Source of the DNA: Phylloscopus collybita
Lineage: Eukaryota; Chordata; Aves; Passeriformes; Phylloscopidae
Length of the DNA: 64,000 bases
Direction: 5' to 3'
Assembly: GCA_027886175.1 (NCBI GenBank)
Contig: JAJNNQ010000013.1
Coordinates: 2,542,001 to 2,606,000, forward strand
In this document: positions 13,114 to 26,879 of the stretch, piece after piece
Numbering within the stretch: position 1 is the stretch's first letter
Layout: every line of letters starts with the position of its first letter
The notes under the pieces: model-generated
Told to the model about the DNA's origin: nothing
What the model saw: only the letters and a program-made list of their open reading frames with translations
Databases searched by the model: none
Made by a program: the position numbers and the translations under genes

Positions 13114-16100
13114 AAAGCAGGCAGTGACCAGAATGAGCCGCAGTTATACAAGAAGCAAGGAAATATTATGCAAGACCACAGGAAGTCAGAGGAGACAGCA
13201 TTCTGGGCAGGCCTGGCAAGGAGTCTGTGTGAACTTCAGCTAACAAGCAAAGCTCGGTCATTGGCGCCAAATTCAGCAGAGAACATTCCCAGTGCTGCAA
13301 AGGATAACACTCCCCATGCTTTTGCCAGTGGGCTGTGTTCCAGGACGCCATGTACCTGATGAAATGCAGATAAAGCCGGGTCTTGCTTTTCGCCAAGTTT
13401 TCATTTATTTTTAAAATTTGAGGCATATTTTGGTCCAACACTTGTTAGAAGTGGCAAATGGTTTATTTTCATGGCTTTGGTAATAGATCACTTGCTCTTA
13501 CACTCCCTGTAATTTCAACTACAATAAGCGACCTACAAAGAAAATGTTTGGCAGAAGCCTCATTTTTTCCACACATCTTGCCCATCTCTACCTCAAGGCT
13601 CTCTGCTAATAGGATATGTGAGGATTATGGATTCCTTTTCCCTTGGCATTTTGGAATGACCTCTGAAAATACACTTGGTGCAAAAGGCTGACACCCACCT
13701 TGCACATAACTATACTATTTCAGTCTGCTTCAACGTCAAAAGTAATTGTTTGGGGGGTTGGGTTTGGGGTTTTTTTCATTTTTGAAAACTACCTCACACA
13801 GGTCCTAATTGGAGAAGACATACATTAAAAGGCAGCAAACTTGATTTCCCAAATGACTGAAAAAATTTGCCTTAATTTGGTAAACATTCATCGTCTATTA
13901 ATACATGAGTTCAGAGAGGTTTTATGCTTTGTTCCAGGATTCACCTTTAAAACATCAGTGATAAAATGCTGGAGGTGGAAATCCAGTTTTAGGTTCAGGC
14001 ACACATACTGCCAAATAAGAAGCACAGCATGCAGAGTCTTACACAACACAAAACAATTACCAATTGTGATGAGAGTAGACAAAGCGTTCCCAAGAGAATC
14101 TATTTTATGTTTGTAATCACCCTCAAAAAACACACAATAGCACTCTCCTTCCAGCAAATACATAATACAAACAAAAACCAAAGAGTAGTACTGCCTTGAC
14201 TGGGGGAAGTGATTCTGAGAAGTGTAAGTGATCTTCAGTAGATACCGATTGCCAAAGCCAATGAACCAATTTAAACAGTTTTCATCATTACCTTTGCTTA
14301 TGGGAACAACAAAAATATGCAACTCTTAACAGGAGGTTCCCGCCTCCAATGCAGTTTGCACATAAAAAGGTTCCCATAACCTACTGCTCTTGCAAAAATA
14401 ATTAAACAAACACTGCAACAACACAGGAAAGTGAAAATGTTAGTGGTGACAATGCCTTCACTGTTACTGCCAGTATAACAATGCCCAAAATTAATCATAA
14501 CCCCAACAATCAACACCAATGCACACACAATTGGGCCTCTCCAACCCAAACAGATCTTTCTACAGCCGGATCCAGAGTTACAGCTTTGAGAAGTGCAGTT
14601 GTTTCTCCAGCTGAAGTCAGAGATTCCTATCCAGCAGAAACAAGTCTAGCTGCACTTCCCAAAGCCTGAGCGAGGTATATACATTGGTGGTTTTAATGTG
14701 GCCAGTCTAATATAGCCCTCAGTATTCAGTGTTAGTATCAATCATAGTAGCAGAGCAGTTTCTTCATCCAAAACCAGTAAGGTCTAAGCACGCTAAAACA
14801 CTCAGAAACGCCCAGAGTAAGGAACAGCAGTTTATCTATTTCTCCCAAATAGCAAGGCAAATAGCTCACAATAAGTCTTTAAAACACAAGGGTTAACTAG
14901 TGACCCACGCTACAAAACCGACAAGCTGTTGTGGCAACAAGGGCATTAGCAAAAACACACTTCTCTGGATTCTGCAGACTCCTGGTGGATCCTGGAAGCT
15001 GTGGCACAGCAAGCTGCAAGCATGTAGCTGGCTGCCACCTGGACTTCTTCAGCCATAGGAAGTCTTTGGTCTCTACAGGGAAATGGACTTGTGGTTGCAA
15101 CTTTTCCCTGTAGCGATTACAACACCTACTCCCAGTTATTTAATATCCCTGAGATCTCTACAGCTCTATCAGAAACGGAGGTAGACACACTATAATCATG
15201 TAAACCTTGATCCCTTAAGGAAACAAGCGAGAAGAGGATAATTCATCTAATCACTGTCTCATCATCTATTAAAATTTCTTTTGATTTCCACATAGTTCAT
15301 GGAGCCATAATCCTTCTCCATACTTCCTATATGCACGTCATATTCAGCTACAGCAAACTAGAATATACCTACAATGACAAGCACAGTAAGGTATTTATTC
15401 CCTCTGACATGGAGGAGGAGATGTTTTGACTCTCAGTAGCAAATATATCTCTAGGTTGAGGTCTTCTCTTTATTTTCCTTCAGTACATTGATTTCATATT
15501 CCACAGCTTCACTAAAACATCTCCTGATATGTGGGCAAACAGAGTGCACTGAAATACATTTGCCCACCAAATAAATATTCCCTCTTACAAGTGTAAATAA
15601 AAACTGACTTCCTATACAAGTAACAGTATAAGAACCTTACCATACCTTACAAAGGTATTTCATTTGCTTAATCCACTAAGACCTGAGTGAATACCACAAT
15701 GCCCTGAGTGAAATGATCATGAAACCCTCTTTTAAGAGGGATGAAGGTTTATATCACACAGAGCTGACGTTTTATTTTCCTCAAAGGCATTTTCACAAAA
15801 CAGCACCTAGAGGTCTGAGGCAGGAACTGAACTCCATTTTGATAAAAGTTCTAGACATTGCGGACATGGAGGTTTTTTGGTACAAAAGCCAGAGCACTCC
15901 AACTGTTAATTAGGGTACAAAGATTAACTCAGGAAACCAAATCAACAGGAGTGCACAGCTCAACAAATGCCTCAGTAGGCTCTTTCCACGGCTGCAACCC
16001 TGCAATATGCAATATAACATGAAATCATTCTATATTTGCACTGTATTATCACATGACTCCCTCTGAAGGAATGCTCTATAATGACTTCAAGTTGGCAGTG

Positions 16101-17039
16101 TTTCTTTTAAGAGGTTTTAATAGGTCAGGTAGCAGGTGCTCCTCCTCTTTCAGCTCTGCCTTTAGGTGGACTTCTGCTCCACATTAGCCATCACTGCACC
16201 CAAAATCCCTACTGTGACCCGCAATGCAGACTTTGCTCACTGCTCATTCTATCCTCCAGGTTAGAAAAGCTCTGAAAAGCTCCTGTTTGAATAAGCACCA
16301 TTTGCTGTCATCTGCTTCCTTTAAAATACTTCTTTTTGAAAGTGTCAGAAAGCAATAGTGCTGGTCACTCTGGTTCATTGCTTCGTATCTGCCGTTTGAA
16401 AAGCTGGAATTTAGTTACACCATGTTTACAGTGACATTTAGGTTTGAGGGGCGGGGGATGTTGTCCTAAGATTTGGCAGGCAAAGGGAAAGAAGTGTTGC
16501 ACAGATAACACAGCTTCTTGCACTATCTTCTTCAGGGCCTGTGCACACAGCGTGCAAAGCTGCCAACTCTAAAATGTGAGGTTTTTCTCACTGTTCCTTC
16601 TTTATGCTAGACACTGTGTGGGCTCTGTCTTCAGGCCCACCCTGGCACTGTAGGCAAGAGAAGCCTTAACTGAATGAAGATCCACAGGCTTCAGTCTCTG
16701 TGAATGAGACTGCATATGCCGACCTCTAAACCCATGTCACATTAACCCTGTATGTCAGCACTCTCCTACTTCCTTACAGCTCTCAGTTCAAAGAAACTGA
16801 GAGCGAATGATTGCTGGCTGAAACCCTGCTGAACTCTCCATCTGCAGAGAAGACCGGTTTTTTTGTGATGGTCAAACCCTCCTTTTCACTCTTATTGCCC
16901 CATGGGTTGCTCACCTGCCTGCTCCGTGATGAAATCTGAAAGAATAAGGGATTTTATCATCTCTGAGATGCTTTCAGGGTGTCGCAATCTCCTGCTGCCG
17001 CCACCAACACCCCCACTGTCTCAATTGCTTGGGGCGTCT
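13114..17039. other. Intronic sequence without recognisable exons
   Basis: AT-rich intron with nothing identifiable. A G/T-rich stretch at 13,751-13,769 has three G-runs, one short of a standard quadruplex motif. Minus-strand open frames at 13,888-14,322 and 14,298-14,549 look hydrophobic but resemble no family I know and lie in ordinary intron composition. Confidence 0.65.
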
Positions 17040-17045
17040 AAATTG

Positions 17046-17121
17046 CACGTGGATCCTACATGACAGGAGGACAAATTCAAAGGTGAAGCAAACGAAGGCG
17101 TGGGTCACCCATCAGCACGTG
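17046..17121. promoter_or_regulatory. Cluster of hypoxia-response-element cores in EPAS1 intron 1
   Basis: Three RCGTG cores fall within 75 bp: ACGTG inside a palindromic CACGTG E-box at 17,046-17,051, GCGTG at 17,098-17,102, and ACGTG inside a second CACGTG at 17,116-17,121. CACGTG is also a USF/MYC site. CpG is otherwise scarce here, so retention of three such cores is suggestive of a HIF-responsive or E-box enhancer about 10.6 kb downstream of exon 1. Function is inferred. Confidence 0.4.
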
Positions 17122-20100
17122 GGTGTAACCTACATATTGAGGGATAATATGGAGTGGTGCAGTAAAGAAAGCAATTAACCAGGTAATATAGGAGTGAGAG
17201 ATAACCAAACTCTTTCCACTTGACAACCTCCTATTAAAGCATTTTCAAGTTAGGTTTATTCTGCAAGCTTCTTGCCAACTTATCTACAGCATTGTGTTAG
17301 GCACAGAAACAGAAAGTCCTTATTTAAAAAAGTTTACAGTTTAAATAAGTAAGACACACAAAGGGTGGAAGGAAGGATGTTCTACCATCCCAGTTTTCCA
17401 GACTGGGGAGCTAGGATAACTACAGTGAGCAGTCACACCACACTGTCCAGGCCACATGATCAATGCAATGCCCTGAGTACCCAGCAGAACAAAGAGCTGG
17501 GCCTAGAAAGGGGCTTTTGGAGAGGGCGTGGAGGGGAAGGGAGATAGAAGAAGCAACTGCAGAGGCCAGACCCACTTGCTGAAGCTGTTGTTCAGCAGCC
17601 AGGTCAGCAACCAGACACAACTTTCACAGCCAGCTCTACTGAGAGTGGTGAACAAGCTCAGGAGACACAATCCAAACCATGATTTTATTCAGCCTCATTG
17701 CGCTTTGGCCCAGGTCCCCATGCCAGAGAGGCTTTGTTCGGGCCAGTCACGCAGCTGGCAAACAAAAGTAGGGTTGGGGGGTTGGTTTTTCTGAAATGGG
17801 AAATAATGGGTGTTTCGAAACACCAGCATTAAGTTTCCCTCAAGATACCTACACTTGCTTCTATTTCATTTTCAAGCCAGCACATGCCTAAGTGAACAGG
17901 ATAGTCCCCTTTTGTGAATCACTGCAAACATAAATACGGCCTTGCTGTTACGTAAAAAAGCTAGTAGAAGCATTAAGACAACTTGAGCACAGAAGGGATG
18001 TTCCCATAAAAATGTCCCTCTGATTAGTAATGGCAATAAACACATCCTTCAAATCACTCACAGGGAAAAAAACCAAGAACCAGATTTATTAACACACACT
18101 GATAATCTTACAGCTGCAGCACAAAAACAGCCCACCCGCAGCTGAACCAAGCTATGTTCCCTCAGTGAAATGCAACATCTTCCACCTAATCACAGACATA
18201 AAAGTGCTGCATTAAGCAATAAGGGGGGGGTCAGCATCCCCAAAAGTCTACCTTCTCTTAAAAGCATAAATAATACTGTTTTGTTAAGAGCAAGCATAAT
18301 TATTGTTTTGGTTAGATGAGGTGTTGGTTTCCTGCTTTGCAAGCAAAAGTCAGGCAGCCCACATGCAAGAACTGGCGAATTCCAACTCTGCATTCTTCCA
18401 TGTGCAAGACAACCTTACAGGACAACGGGAATTGTGTCTCCCAGGTCAATATGGGAATAACAGGAAAAAGTAAACCAAGAGCCACATTTGTCATGGCTTT
18501 CCTTTGCGACAGAGGAGGAATGGGAAAAGCCAGCGGTAGGCAAAGCCTTGCTCTTCTTCCTAAGACCATATGGTGAAGGCGATATGCAGAGGCTGTTCCA
18601 AATGCTTACCCTTTCCCAAAGGCTCTCCACCTTCACTGAATTAGACAAATGCAGCTTTTGCAGAAGAATCATCTGGCAAAAACTACAGAAAAATAGCAAA
18701 AGCACTTTCATCAATTTGCAATCTTCTCTCACAGGTTATGAAATACAGTTGAGGCAACTGAGACCTTCAAAAAAAAAATAAAAAATCCTGGAGTGAAATA
18801 TAGCTGTAACTGGTCACTGGATTTGTATTCTGGAGAAATACTGCCTAAGGAGTTGTGGCATGATAAAGCCATTTAAAGCTGAATTTCTTCTCACACATCC
18901 ATGTATGACAGTGACATTCCATAGATCACTCAAAAGCCATTTTTGTTCTAAGCAAACTTCCTATCAGCTTTAAGTCAATACTCGCCATAAATACCCAAGA
19001 GTTTGAAGACACTGTCGTTACCATCAGCTAACAAGTTTGTTATTTCATCATAATGCCACACAAAAATCTAACCAGGAACAACCGTGTTTATCTCAGAAGA
19101 TACTTTGCTATTTGCAATGATTTCTGGATACAAATTGCACAGACAGCTCAAAGCTGGGCACATTCCTAGCAACATTCCCCATTTACAATTGTAGAAATAC
19201 ACAGTGGGGTGGTTTCTTAATGTCTCAAAGATCTTTGAAGTATTTTGACAATAAGTACCCAATAATACCTAGAATTTACTGGCAGAGAGGGTGATACAAT
19301 TGTGAATGAACAGACAGGGCCTGAAGACCAACAGCAGGCAGAGAATGTCCCAAACACAATAGCTGAATAGGATTGCTTTGTAGTTTATCATACAAATGCA
19401 AGTGCAAACGACTACAGCTGTGATACCAAGAGTTTAAGCTCCTCTTTATGGCAGTAAATACCTTAGATATGCTAATGGAGAAACAAAATACAAGGAATGT
19501 TCTTTAAAGCATACTTCCACCACCTTTACAAAAGTTGCCTAATAACCACCCCACTTCATACTTGCTTGAGCTTATTACCTAAGCAAATATTTATCTTACA
19601 AGAGCATGAATATATCTTAAATGAAAAATATCATACAGGAAATTGTGAACACCATCAGACAACTCGCACCAAAATTATGAACCCTTAATGGATGTTTTCC
19701 CATGCAGATTTTAAAAGTTCATAAGGCCTCTGACACAACAAATGAGCACCAGCTTTCCCTTCTAAGAGAAGAAGAGGGCATATTTTGAAGATTTCATGCA
19801 ACTTATTTAGGCCGCTGAACTGGGTTCTTAAACTAAAACTATTCAGGAAACCATCTTCTGTGCATTAAATAATATATATATATAAGGGATTCAGAAGCTG
19901 ACTACACGAAGAAAACACATATACTAGGCTAAAGGTGGATATCACCTGGGATGACTATATTTCAAGATATTATTATATCTGCTACTTCCAGCAATAGCTT
20001 TCCTGGGAAAAGCAAACATTTCTATCTCTCAGCATACGCAGGCAGGTTCTCGAGACCATGGCTCTGAAATTATCAGTCCTTTGAGAACAAGTTAGAAATT

Positions 20101-21160
20101 CTGTAAACAGGCTGTTTTCATCTCTCCCATATTTTGACTCTCTTGTCTGTTGTGTCAGGAGCCAGTGAGGGGTTATGGAGGGCCTTCATTCCTATGTTTC
20201 CTATTATACTACAGTCTTTAAAAAGCTGTTCACATAACCAAAGCTAGAGAAGACCTTTGTCATTGCCAAGTCACACTTCCTGCCTAACCCAAGCCAAAGA
20301 CGACTAAGTATTTTCATCAGACCTGGTAACTTGTCTAAGCAATTGCAGTTTTTGAAAGACTGGGACTGTTTTGAATTCAAGGCTTTAAGTGATGAGGGCA
20401 CTGTAAATAGTGTAAAAGGAATACCTAATATTTTGTTTTAGCAGGTAAACGTGAAGATTTCTTCTGAAAGGAAGACAGGAGTGTGATTGAGGTCAAGTCA
20501 CCAAACTAGACACATGTATGTGTGTTGTAGACTGGTACAGCAAAGATCTGGGAAAAAACCCAATTAAGTCTAACACCAGAAAAGAAAGACATAGAAAAAG
20601 AAAAATCTTTAAATTAACAAGAGACTAGTAATTACGTAAGTCTCATTCAAGTGAATTTAAAACATCTGGTTTTCAATTAACAACATAGTGCAACACAGGA
20701 AACCTTTTAAAAACGAAGCCCAATCTAAAATGTTTCAGCAGTCTCCATATGTCTTGACAATTTCTCAACCCTATCCCTTCATTTTAGTCTAGCTAAAACT
20801 AGAACACCAGCTCTTGTTTCCCTTGTGCTCTGGAAAATTATTTTCCAAGAAAATATTTGTTTTTACAGAAAATATTCACCAACTGCATCTGCAGCTTTTC
20901 CAGGGCTCGGTAGCCCATTGTTCAAAATTTGCACTTTGTATCTTACCTTCATTTGCCTAACTCTAATCAAATATATTTTGATATATTTGATAATGAGTAA
21001 CAAATATTTACAATAGATTAAGTTCACGTTTCACTAGTTCCAAATAATTTCTAAATGATCCCGGTAATCTTATTACACATACACCTTCAGACAGACTGCT
21101 TGCTATCAAGTGCCATAAGTTACACCCACATGATTCATCCATTGGGAGAGCTACTTTGTT

Positions 21161-21187
21161 AAAAAAAAAAAAGAAAAAAAAAAAAAA
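21161..21187. repeat. Poly-A tract
   Basis: Twenty-seven bases of A interrupted by a single G. No attached LINE or SINE body was recognised. Confidence 0.85.
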
Positions 21188-21473
21188 TCAAAAGCCATCC
21201 ACACCACTCCCCCTGCCCCAAAAAGTCGCCATGCACAACGCTCTCCACATCACTTCTAATTTTAGCTTTTCCTTAGATAACATAATTTCCTGAAACAAAA
21301 AGAGACTGCTCACACTTTTCTAGCTCCAAAATGTTATTGTAAAGTATTGTTATTTGCAGAAGTAGTTCAATGCACAATATTTCACATCCATGTTTCAGTG
21401 CTTCAGCCTTCAGTTCTGTCAGGGCTGTGGAGAAGGAGGTGAAAACAACCAGGAATTACTGAGCGGGTTTGTT

Positions 21474-21540
21474 GTGTTTTTTTGGGTTTTTTTTTTTTTT
21501 CTTTTCTTTTTTCTTTTTTAGTTTTTTTTGGGGGGGAGAG
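21474..21540. repeat. T-rich low-complexity tract
   Basis: T-runs broken by GGG, C and AG, ending in a run of G. It creates a spurious Lys-rich open frame on the minus strand. Confidence 0.85.
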
Positions 21541-22824
21541 GGAGGGCTGGGATTTAAAGAATGAGGCAGACAACAGAGAGCAGTATAGGACCCTGCACTC
21601 ATCACTGTTCACTAATATATAAGAAAAAAAAACAAGCAAACAAATCCCAACCAAATCCCATAAAAGTCCAGTTGTTCTCTCCATCAAATTCCTGCTTTAC
21701 AGTCTGTCCAAATTCTGGCCTGGAGGTTTCATCCATGCAGGTCACAGCTGGGATTTAGGGACATGCCTCAAGAACTAGGGACTGGCGGAATAGCCAGGCA
21801 CAGGCAAGATGCAGTTTGAGAGATGTTTCTTTTTGGAAACACCAATATGCTGCTGAAATCTCTTTGACCAAACAGCCAGTTTGGTTCTACAGATTTTCCA
21901 CAAGTACTTGAGATTAAAACACATGCTACCTAATGTTTGAAAGCAAATCAGTGCATAAATACATACACAGCAGAATGAAGAAGCATTTGTAACTTGGAGG
22001 GTGGTTCAACACATTTACATTAGGAATCAAAACCACTGAGGAGCTGTATTATCCTGGTTTTGTCCTACTTGAGGGCAAAAACAAAACAAAAAAAGTGGTT
22101 TTTTTCCTCCTGCCCAAATGCACAGAATTTGTTCATAAAGCTGCAATAAGCCAGTATTAATCGTTCACCCACGGGCTAACATAAAGTATGTGTAAAGTTT
22201 CTGAATTTTTCAGAAAATCTTCTTGGAGGCAACACCCTAAACATTCCCCTAAATCAAAGAAAACTGCTGATTCCACATATTAGCACACAGAGAAAGGGTC
22301 AAGACCGGGGCACCTCTTTGACTGGAGATCAGACATAAAAATTCAACTAAAACCACTTTGCTTCTTGTCTGGCAAAACATTCAGTGAGTTTCTATAGGAT
22401 AAATATTGAATATTTGCTGTGTCACATAGAGCAATGGACAGAGAAGCATAATGGAGATGCTATCCAACTTCAAACACTTTGTAATAACAGTCAAGTAAAT
22501 TAAATTACAAATCTAACTGTTTTCAGGCCCAAATATGCCCATTTAATCAAAATTTATTATGGCAGATTTTGTTTCAGCTGAATTTTCTAGATCTAAATAA
22601 AGCCACAGAGGAAAGAACCAAAATCATAACTAGATTTGAGCTCAAGAAGTAAAGAGCATAATTAAGTGAGTTACTTTGGAACACTAGTTATTTATCAGCC
22701 AATTGGTCTACTGTACTTTATTAAGCTACTTTCCAAATGCACAGTAAAATAGTTTCCCATTTTACAGACTTCAGAAAGAGTCTCCATAAAAAGTAGCTCT
22801 GTAAATGTAAGAAAGTTGTTGTTC

Positions 22825-22844
22825 TTTTTTTTTTTTTTTTTTTT
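22825..22844. repeat. Poly-T tract
   Basis: Twenty consecutive T bases in otherwise ordinary intron. Confidence 0.85.
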
Positions 22845-25800
22845 AATATAAGCAGTCAAGGTTTATCCTCACCAGATAACTACTTCATTATATTGCCTTT
22901 TAAGCAAATTGAGCACAAGAATGATAGATGAGAAAAATGCACCTGCCAGATGCATAATATTCATACTAGCACTTTCTCTTAATTTAAGAGAAGGGCTCTG
23001 TCAACCTTGTGCCAGCTACTAGGAGCAGAACTATTTATAACTATTAAGATATAAATGTCACTATGAGTATTGGAGTAATTAACACAATAGCATTTCACAA
23101 ATAGCTTTAACAGAATAAAACCATTCCATGTATTTAAATTATTTTTAAATACAATCTGCCTTTGTATTGCTCATTTCCTTACTCTAATGTTTATCCTAAT
23201 AATAGCAAAAAGTGTAATGCTTGAAGAGTTCTGCCCTCACCGCACCAAACAGCAGCTCCTGCTTGGAACCTGAAAACAAAAATACTTCATGTTTACGAAC
23301 CCATCATAGTAAAAAAATATGAGATAAAGATATGCAGAGGTCCCTTTTTGATACTCATGATGGAACTCCTGAATTTGCAGCATAAATGCAAAACTGGTAA
23401 GTTAGCAGAGTCCCTGAAATATGCAAGACATTCCCAATGACCCACACAAGATAAATGTAACAGAAGATGCAGAGAAAAGGACATGACACAAAGATTGTGT
23501 TTATAAGGGCCGACCGATTTTTAACTTGTCTAGGGCTAAGTGCTAAACACAAGCAGAGCAAGCCCTGCGAAACACAAATCCTCAGATGCCCAGATCACTT
23601 TGGGAGGATGGTACACACTGGGAGGCACTCACACTGCACACCATGCCCACAGCAAAAGCCATTCAGGCCTCATCAAGCTGAAATACTTTGGCTCTATGGA
23701 GATGAAACTACAGGAGCTGGGCAGCAGAAGTGGAGAGCTCCCGAGCAGGCCAGGTCGCCAGGCCAGAGAGGCCAGCCCAAGCTCTGCTCCATGTCACCGC
23801 AGGCAAAGGCAGAGCTGGGGGCAGGCGTGCAGCCTGCTGCTCTTCCTCATTCCTGGACCCTTGGGCCACCCTCTGGTAGAAAAGCCAGACATCTGTAGAA
23901 ATGCAGAAGGGGCAGTGAGTACAGAAACAGAGGAAGCAAGAACAAATTGAGGAGGGGCACGAGTGGCCAGAATCATTTAAGATGACCTGCAAGCTGTGAA
24001 GTGCCTGAATTTGCGGTACTGAAACGTAAATACAAATTGTTCGTGGTTAACACGCCACTAGTATGTGCTGAACAGCCAATTTCAACAGATTGTTCACCAG
24101 GAATTCAGGAGATCACATTTCATTTTGATAACTCCAAATAAGAAAAACTGCAAGGGCAGATGTGAACACAGAAGCAAACAGAAGTAAATAAAATATGTGG
24201 GCTATGCATGGGGAGATGTTGAGCAATAATAAAACTTGAAAAATTTTTCTTTATGAAGCTGAGTAATCTATGAAATAGTCTGCAAAGAAAATTGTCCAAA
24301 GCTCCATCAGCTAAAGTACATAAAGTGAGGTTTAAAAGAGTATAAGGACAAACCTGGGTTGGCAAGAGAATGGACAAGATCATCTGTCACCATCATCACA
24401 GAATACCAGGCAATAGGGAGTATACCTGGCAATAGTGACACACAGAAAACCTACTGGGGAGAACAAAACTGAGACTGTGTGCTTCTTGAAATCTGCAGTT
24501 TAATACCTTGGCATATCCAAATGCTCACATTTCCTGACATCCAAATTATATCCATTATGAGCGAGCAACTACCTGAGCTCTGGAGAACTGTGCCATCAGG
24601 ACAGTTTCCTCATCCTGAGGAGGAGCAGCCAAGAGTGACCTCAGCTTGGCAAAATGATTCTCCTGAAGGAAAAGGTCAGTGAAAACTGAGGCACAAAGCA
24701 TCCCATTAGAGGGGCTCAACAATAACAGGGGTCAATCCCATTTCTTTACTATCTGGACCAGAAGAAGTTAAACAGGTTACAGTCACAAAACCTGCTGTGC
24801 AATTACATGGGGACCACTAGCACGGAAACCTTGAGTGGTGAAATTGGTTTATTTTTCATACAACACAGAAAACAGAGAATTCCCCAAGTAACGACACAAC
24901 TGAAAAGGTGAAGCCAAATGATGCATCCTTCTCAGTACTTGACTTGTCCAGAGCCTGGTTTCAAACTTTTCTCAAACGGACACTGGTGTCCATCCAGAAT
25001 CGTTCATTTAACACAGCATCCATTCTTAACAAAATAACTGTGTCTTGCAAATCATTAAAAAACACATCAAGATATTTTATCAGACTGCTATAATTACATT
25101 GGGACTTATCTACTATTTGTTGCACTGCACAGCGATCACAGACACTTTTCCCTTAGCTTTTACTGTTTTGCTAAAATGTGTTATGCCCTTTTATTCCTCC
25201 TTCTCCCAGTTTCTTATTACCGGCATTCTAAGAGAGTATTTAATACTGTGTAGATAATTATTTTTAAAAAATTAAGTTAAAAGAACAATCGTATTAATCT
25301 CAGCTCTGTATGTTGGACTAACTTTCAACGTGGGAAATCAGCCTACTGAAAGTGCAATAACATTTGCTACAAACAAAGCAACTGCTCTTTTCTGCTGGCA
25401 AAGAGAGCTTCAAACGAGGACCTGAGGACGTTCTTCAGCTGAAATGGACCATTAAGAGAATCAAAGACTATCGTCCTTAGAACACTTGTTTAACAGTAAG
25501 AGAACTGGTCCTCAACATAGTTTCAGAGCTGCCTGGAAATCTGGTAACACCGCCCCACCTTTTGTCAGTGAAAGTGATTTATAAATGCTATTAGCAAGTT
25601 AGGTTAGAGATCCTAGCTGCATATCTGGATGGAGATCAAGCAAACAGTACAGTAACTGTCAAACTCAAGGAATAAACCTACTCTATAATAGCCCTGGAAA
25701 ATAAAGAAAGCAAAACGATCTTGTTTCAACAGGCTACATAGGGTATATCCCCAGTAGGGACATCCACAGCACACCGACAGGGGGGACAAGCCAGCTATCT

Positions 25801-26251
25801 GAAACCCCTCATATGACACTCTCCCAAGTTCTTCCACAAACATTAATTTATGCAACAATCCCGTGAACCAGATAACAATTAGCCTACTCCCAAGAGAAAC
25901 AGAAAAATTGTCACTGGATGTCACTAAATATTTAAAACCAGTGACAGAGTCAGGATCAGGGTTCAGACTTCAGTCCTGTGTAGCCTGTGTTGTATCTGAA
26001 GAGTATTTCCACAAACCACTTCAGTGTGCTGTCCTGCAAGATTAGACAGCGCTCAATCCCTCACTCTTCCTGAAAGTAAGAGGTTAAAACTGAAGAGATT
26101 AAGAGTGTCCCATTAAAAAGAGGTGATACAATGAATGTAGTGTGTTTCCAATATATCCACTATTTCATCCTCTTGCCTTATAAGCTATTATAACACATTT
26201 TTCTAACTACATTGTACCTTACAATAATTTTTTACTTTTTCAACATAAGAC

Positions 26252-26273
26252 ACAAAATGTACGTACATTTTGT
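26252..26273. repeat. Perfect 22-bp palindrome
   Basis: ACAAAATGTAC is followed directly by its exact reverse complement GTACATTTTGT with no spacer. It is in intron 1, about 1.4 kb downstream of the EPAS1 donor. No known site is recognised; it could be a dimeric factor site or chance. Confidence 0.85.
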
Positions 26274-26879
26274 ACTCTGCACTCTACCTAGAACAAAATA
26301 CACTTGAGGCAGCTGTTGAACCTTAATACGTCAGTGCCTGATAAACTGAGGAAAACAGGACTACATGGAAAAGGCATGATTTACACTACTCTACCTCCCC
26401 TATTACATCGTCATAGGGTGACTCAATAAAAAAGGAGCTATTACACAAACAAAAGCCCAGGGTTTAAAGCTTACTGCATCACCAACTGGATAGCACGCAC
26501 AACAAATAACAACATAAAATTCTTAGTCTTTAAACCACATCGCTTATAGGGAGAATCTATCGCCAGAACAGTAACCTGTGCTGACGATCGACGGACCCTT
26601 GTGCCTGCCTGCCGTATAAAACAAACTGAATACATATCCTTTTACAGGACTTCATAGACCTTCATTCACTTGCTTAGTTTTCCCCTTGTCCGTGCCCTCG
26701 CTCATGCACGGGAATCGTTTACAACTTTGGAGCAACAAGTAGATAATTCTTCATCTCCACCTGTAACTTCTGTGTTACAGACAGCTGAGTTTTATTTTGA
26801 CGTTTTGTCCTCAAGAACCAACAAGAAAACACCCTCTTTGAAGAACAACAAACCCAACAGTGCGTTACTTTGATTCCCT
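26274..26879. other. Intronic shoulder of the CpG island
   Basis: Transitional sequence between AT-rich intron and the CpG island. A few CpGs occur around 26,585-26,600. No exon was recognised. Confidence 0.6.

Larger units (their letters stand above)
17122..26251. other. Intronic sequence, mostly AT-rich
   Basis: No exon or RNA gene was recognised. It holds a short (AT)n run near 19,870-19,884, the homopolymer-rich tracts listed separately at 21.2, 21.5 and 22.8 kb, and a GC-richer patch at about 23,600-23,900 that opens chance frames on both strands. Confidence 0.65.

Noticed and set aside
13751..13769. Possible G-quadruplex or telomere-like G/T stretch
   Set aside because: Only three G-runs are present; the fourth needed for a standard quadruplex motif is missing, and there is no telomeric hexamer array.
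13888..14549. Two minus-strand hydrophobic open frames (144 and 83 codons) resembling membrane proteins
   Set aside because: Hydrophobicity follows from T-rich codons on the minus strand. No family was recognised, composition equals the surrounding intron, and no promoter or CpG enrichment is adjacent.
21403..21687. Lys-rich 94-codon minus-strand frame
   Set aside because: Produced by translating the T-rich low-complexity tract.
23467..23950. Plus-strand frames of 136-143 codons inside intron 1
   Set aside because: Overlapping frames in a locally GC-rich patch, with no similarity to EPAS1 exon 2 or any known protein.
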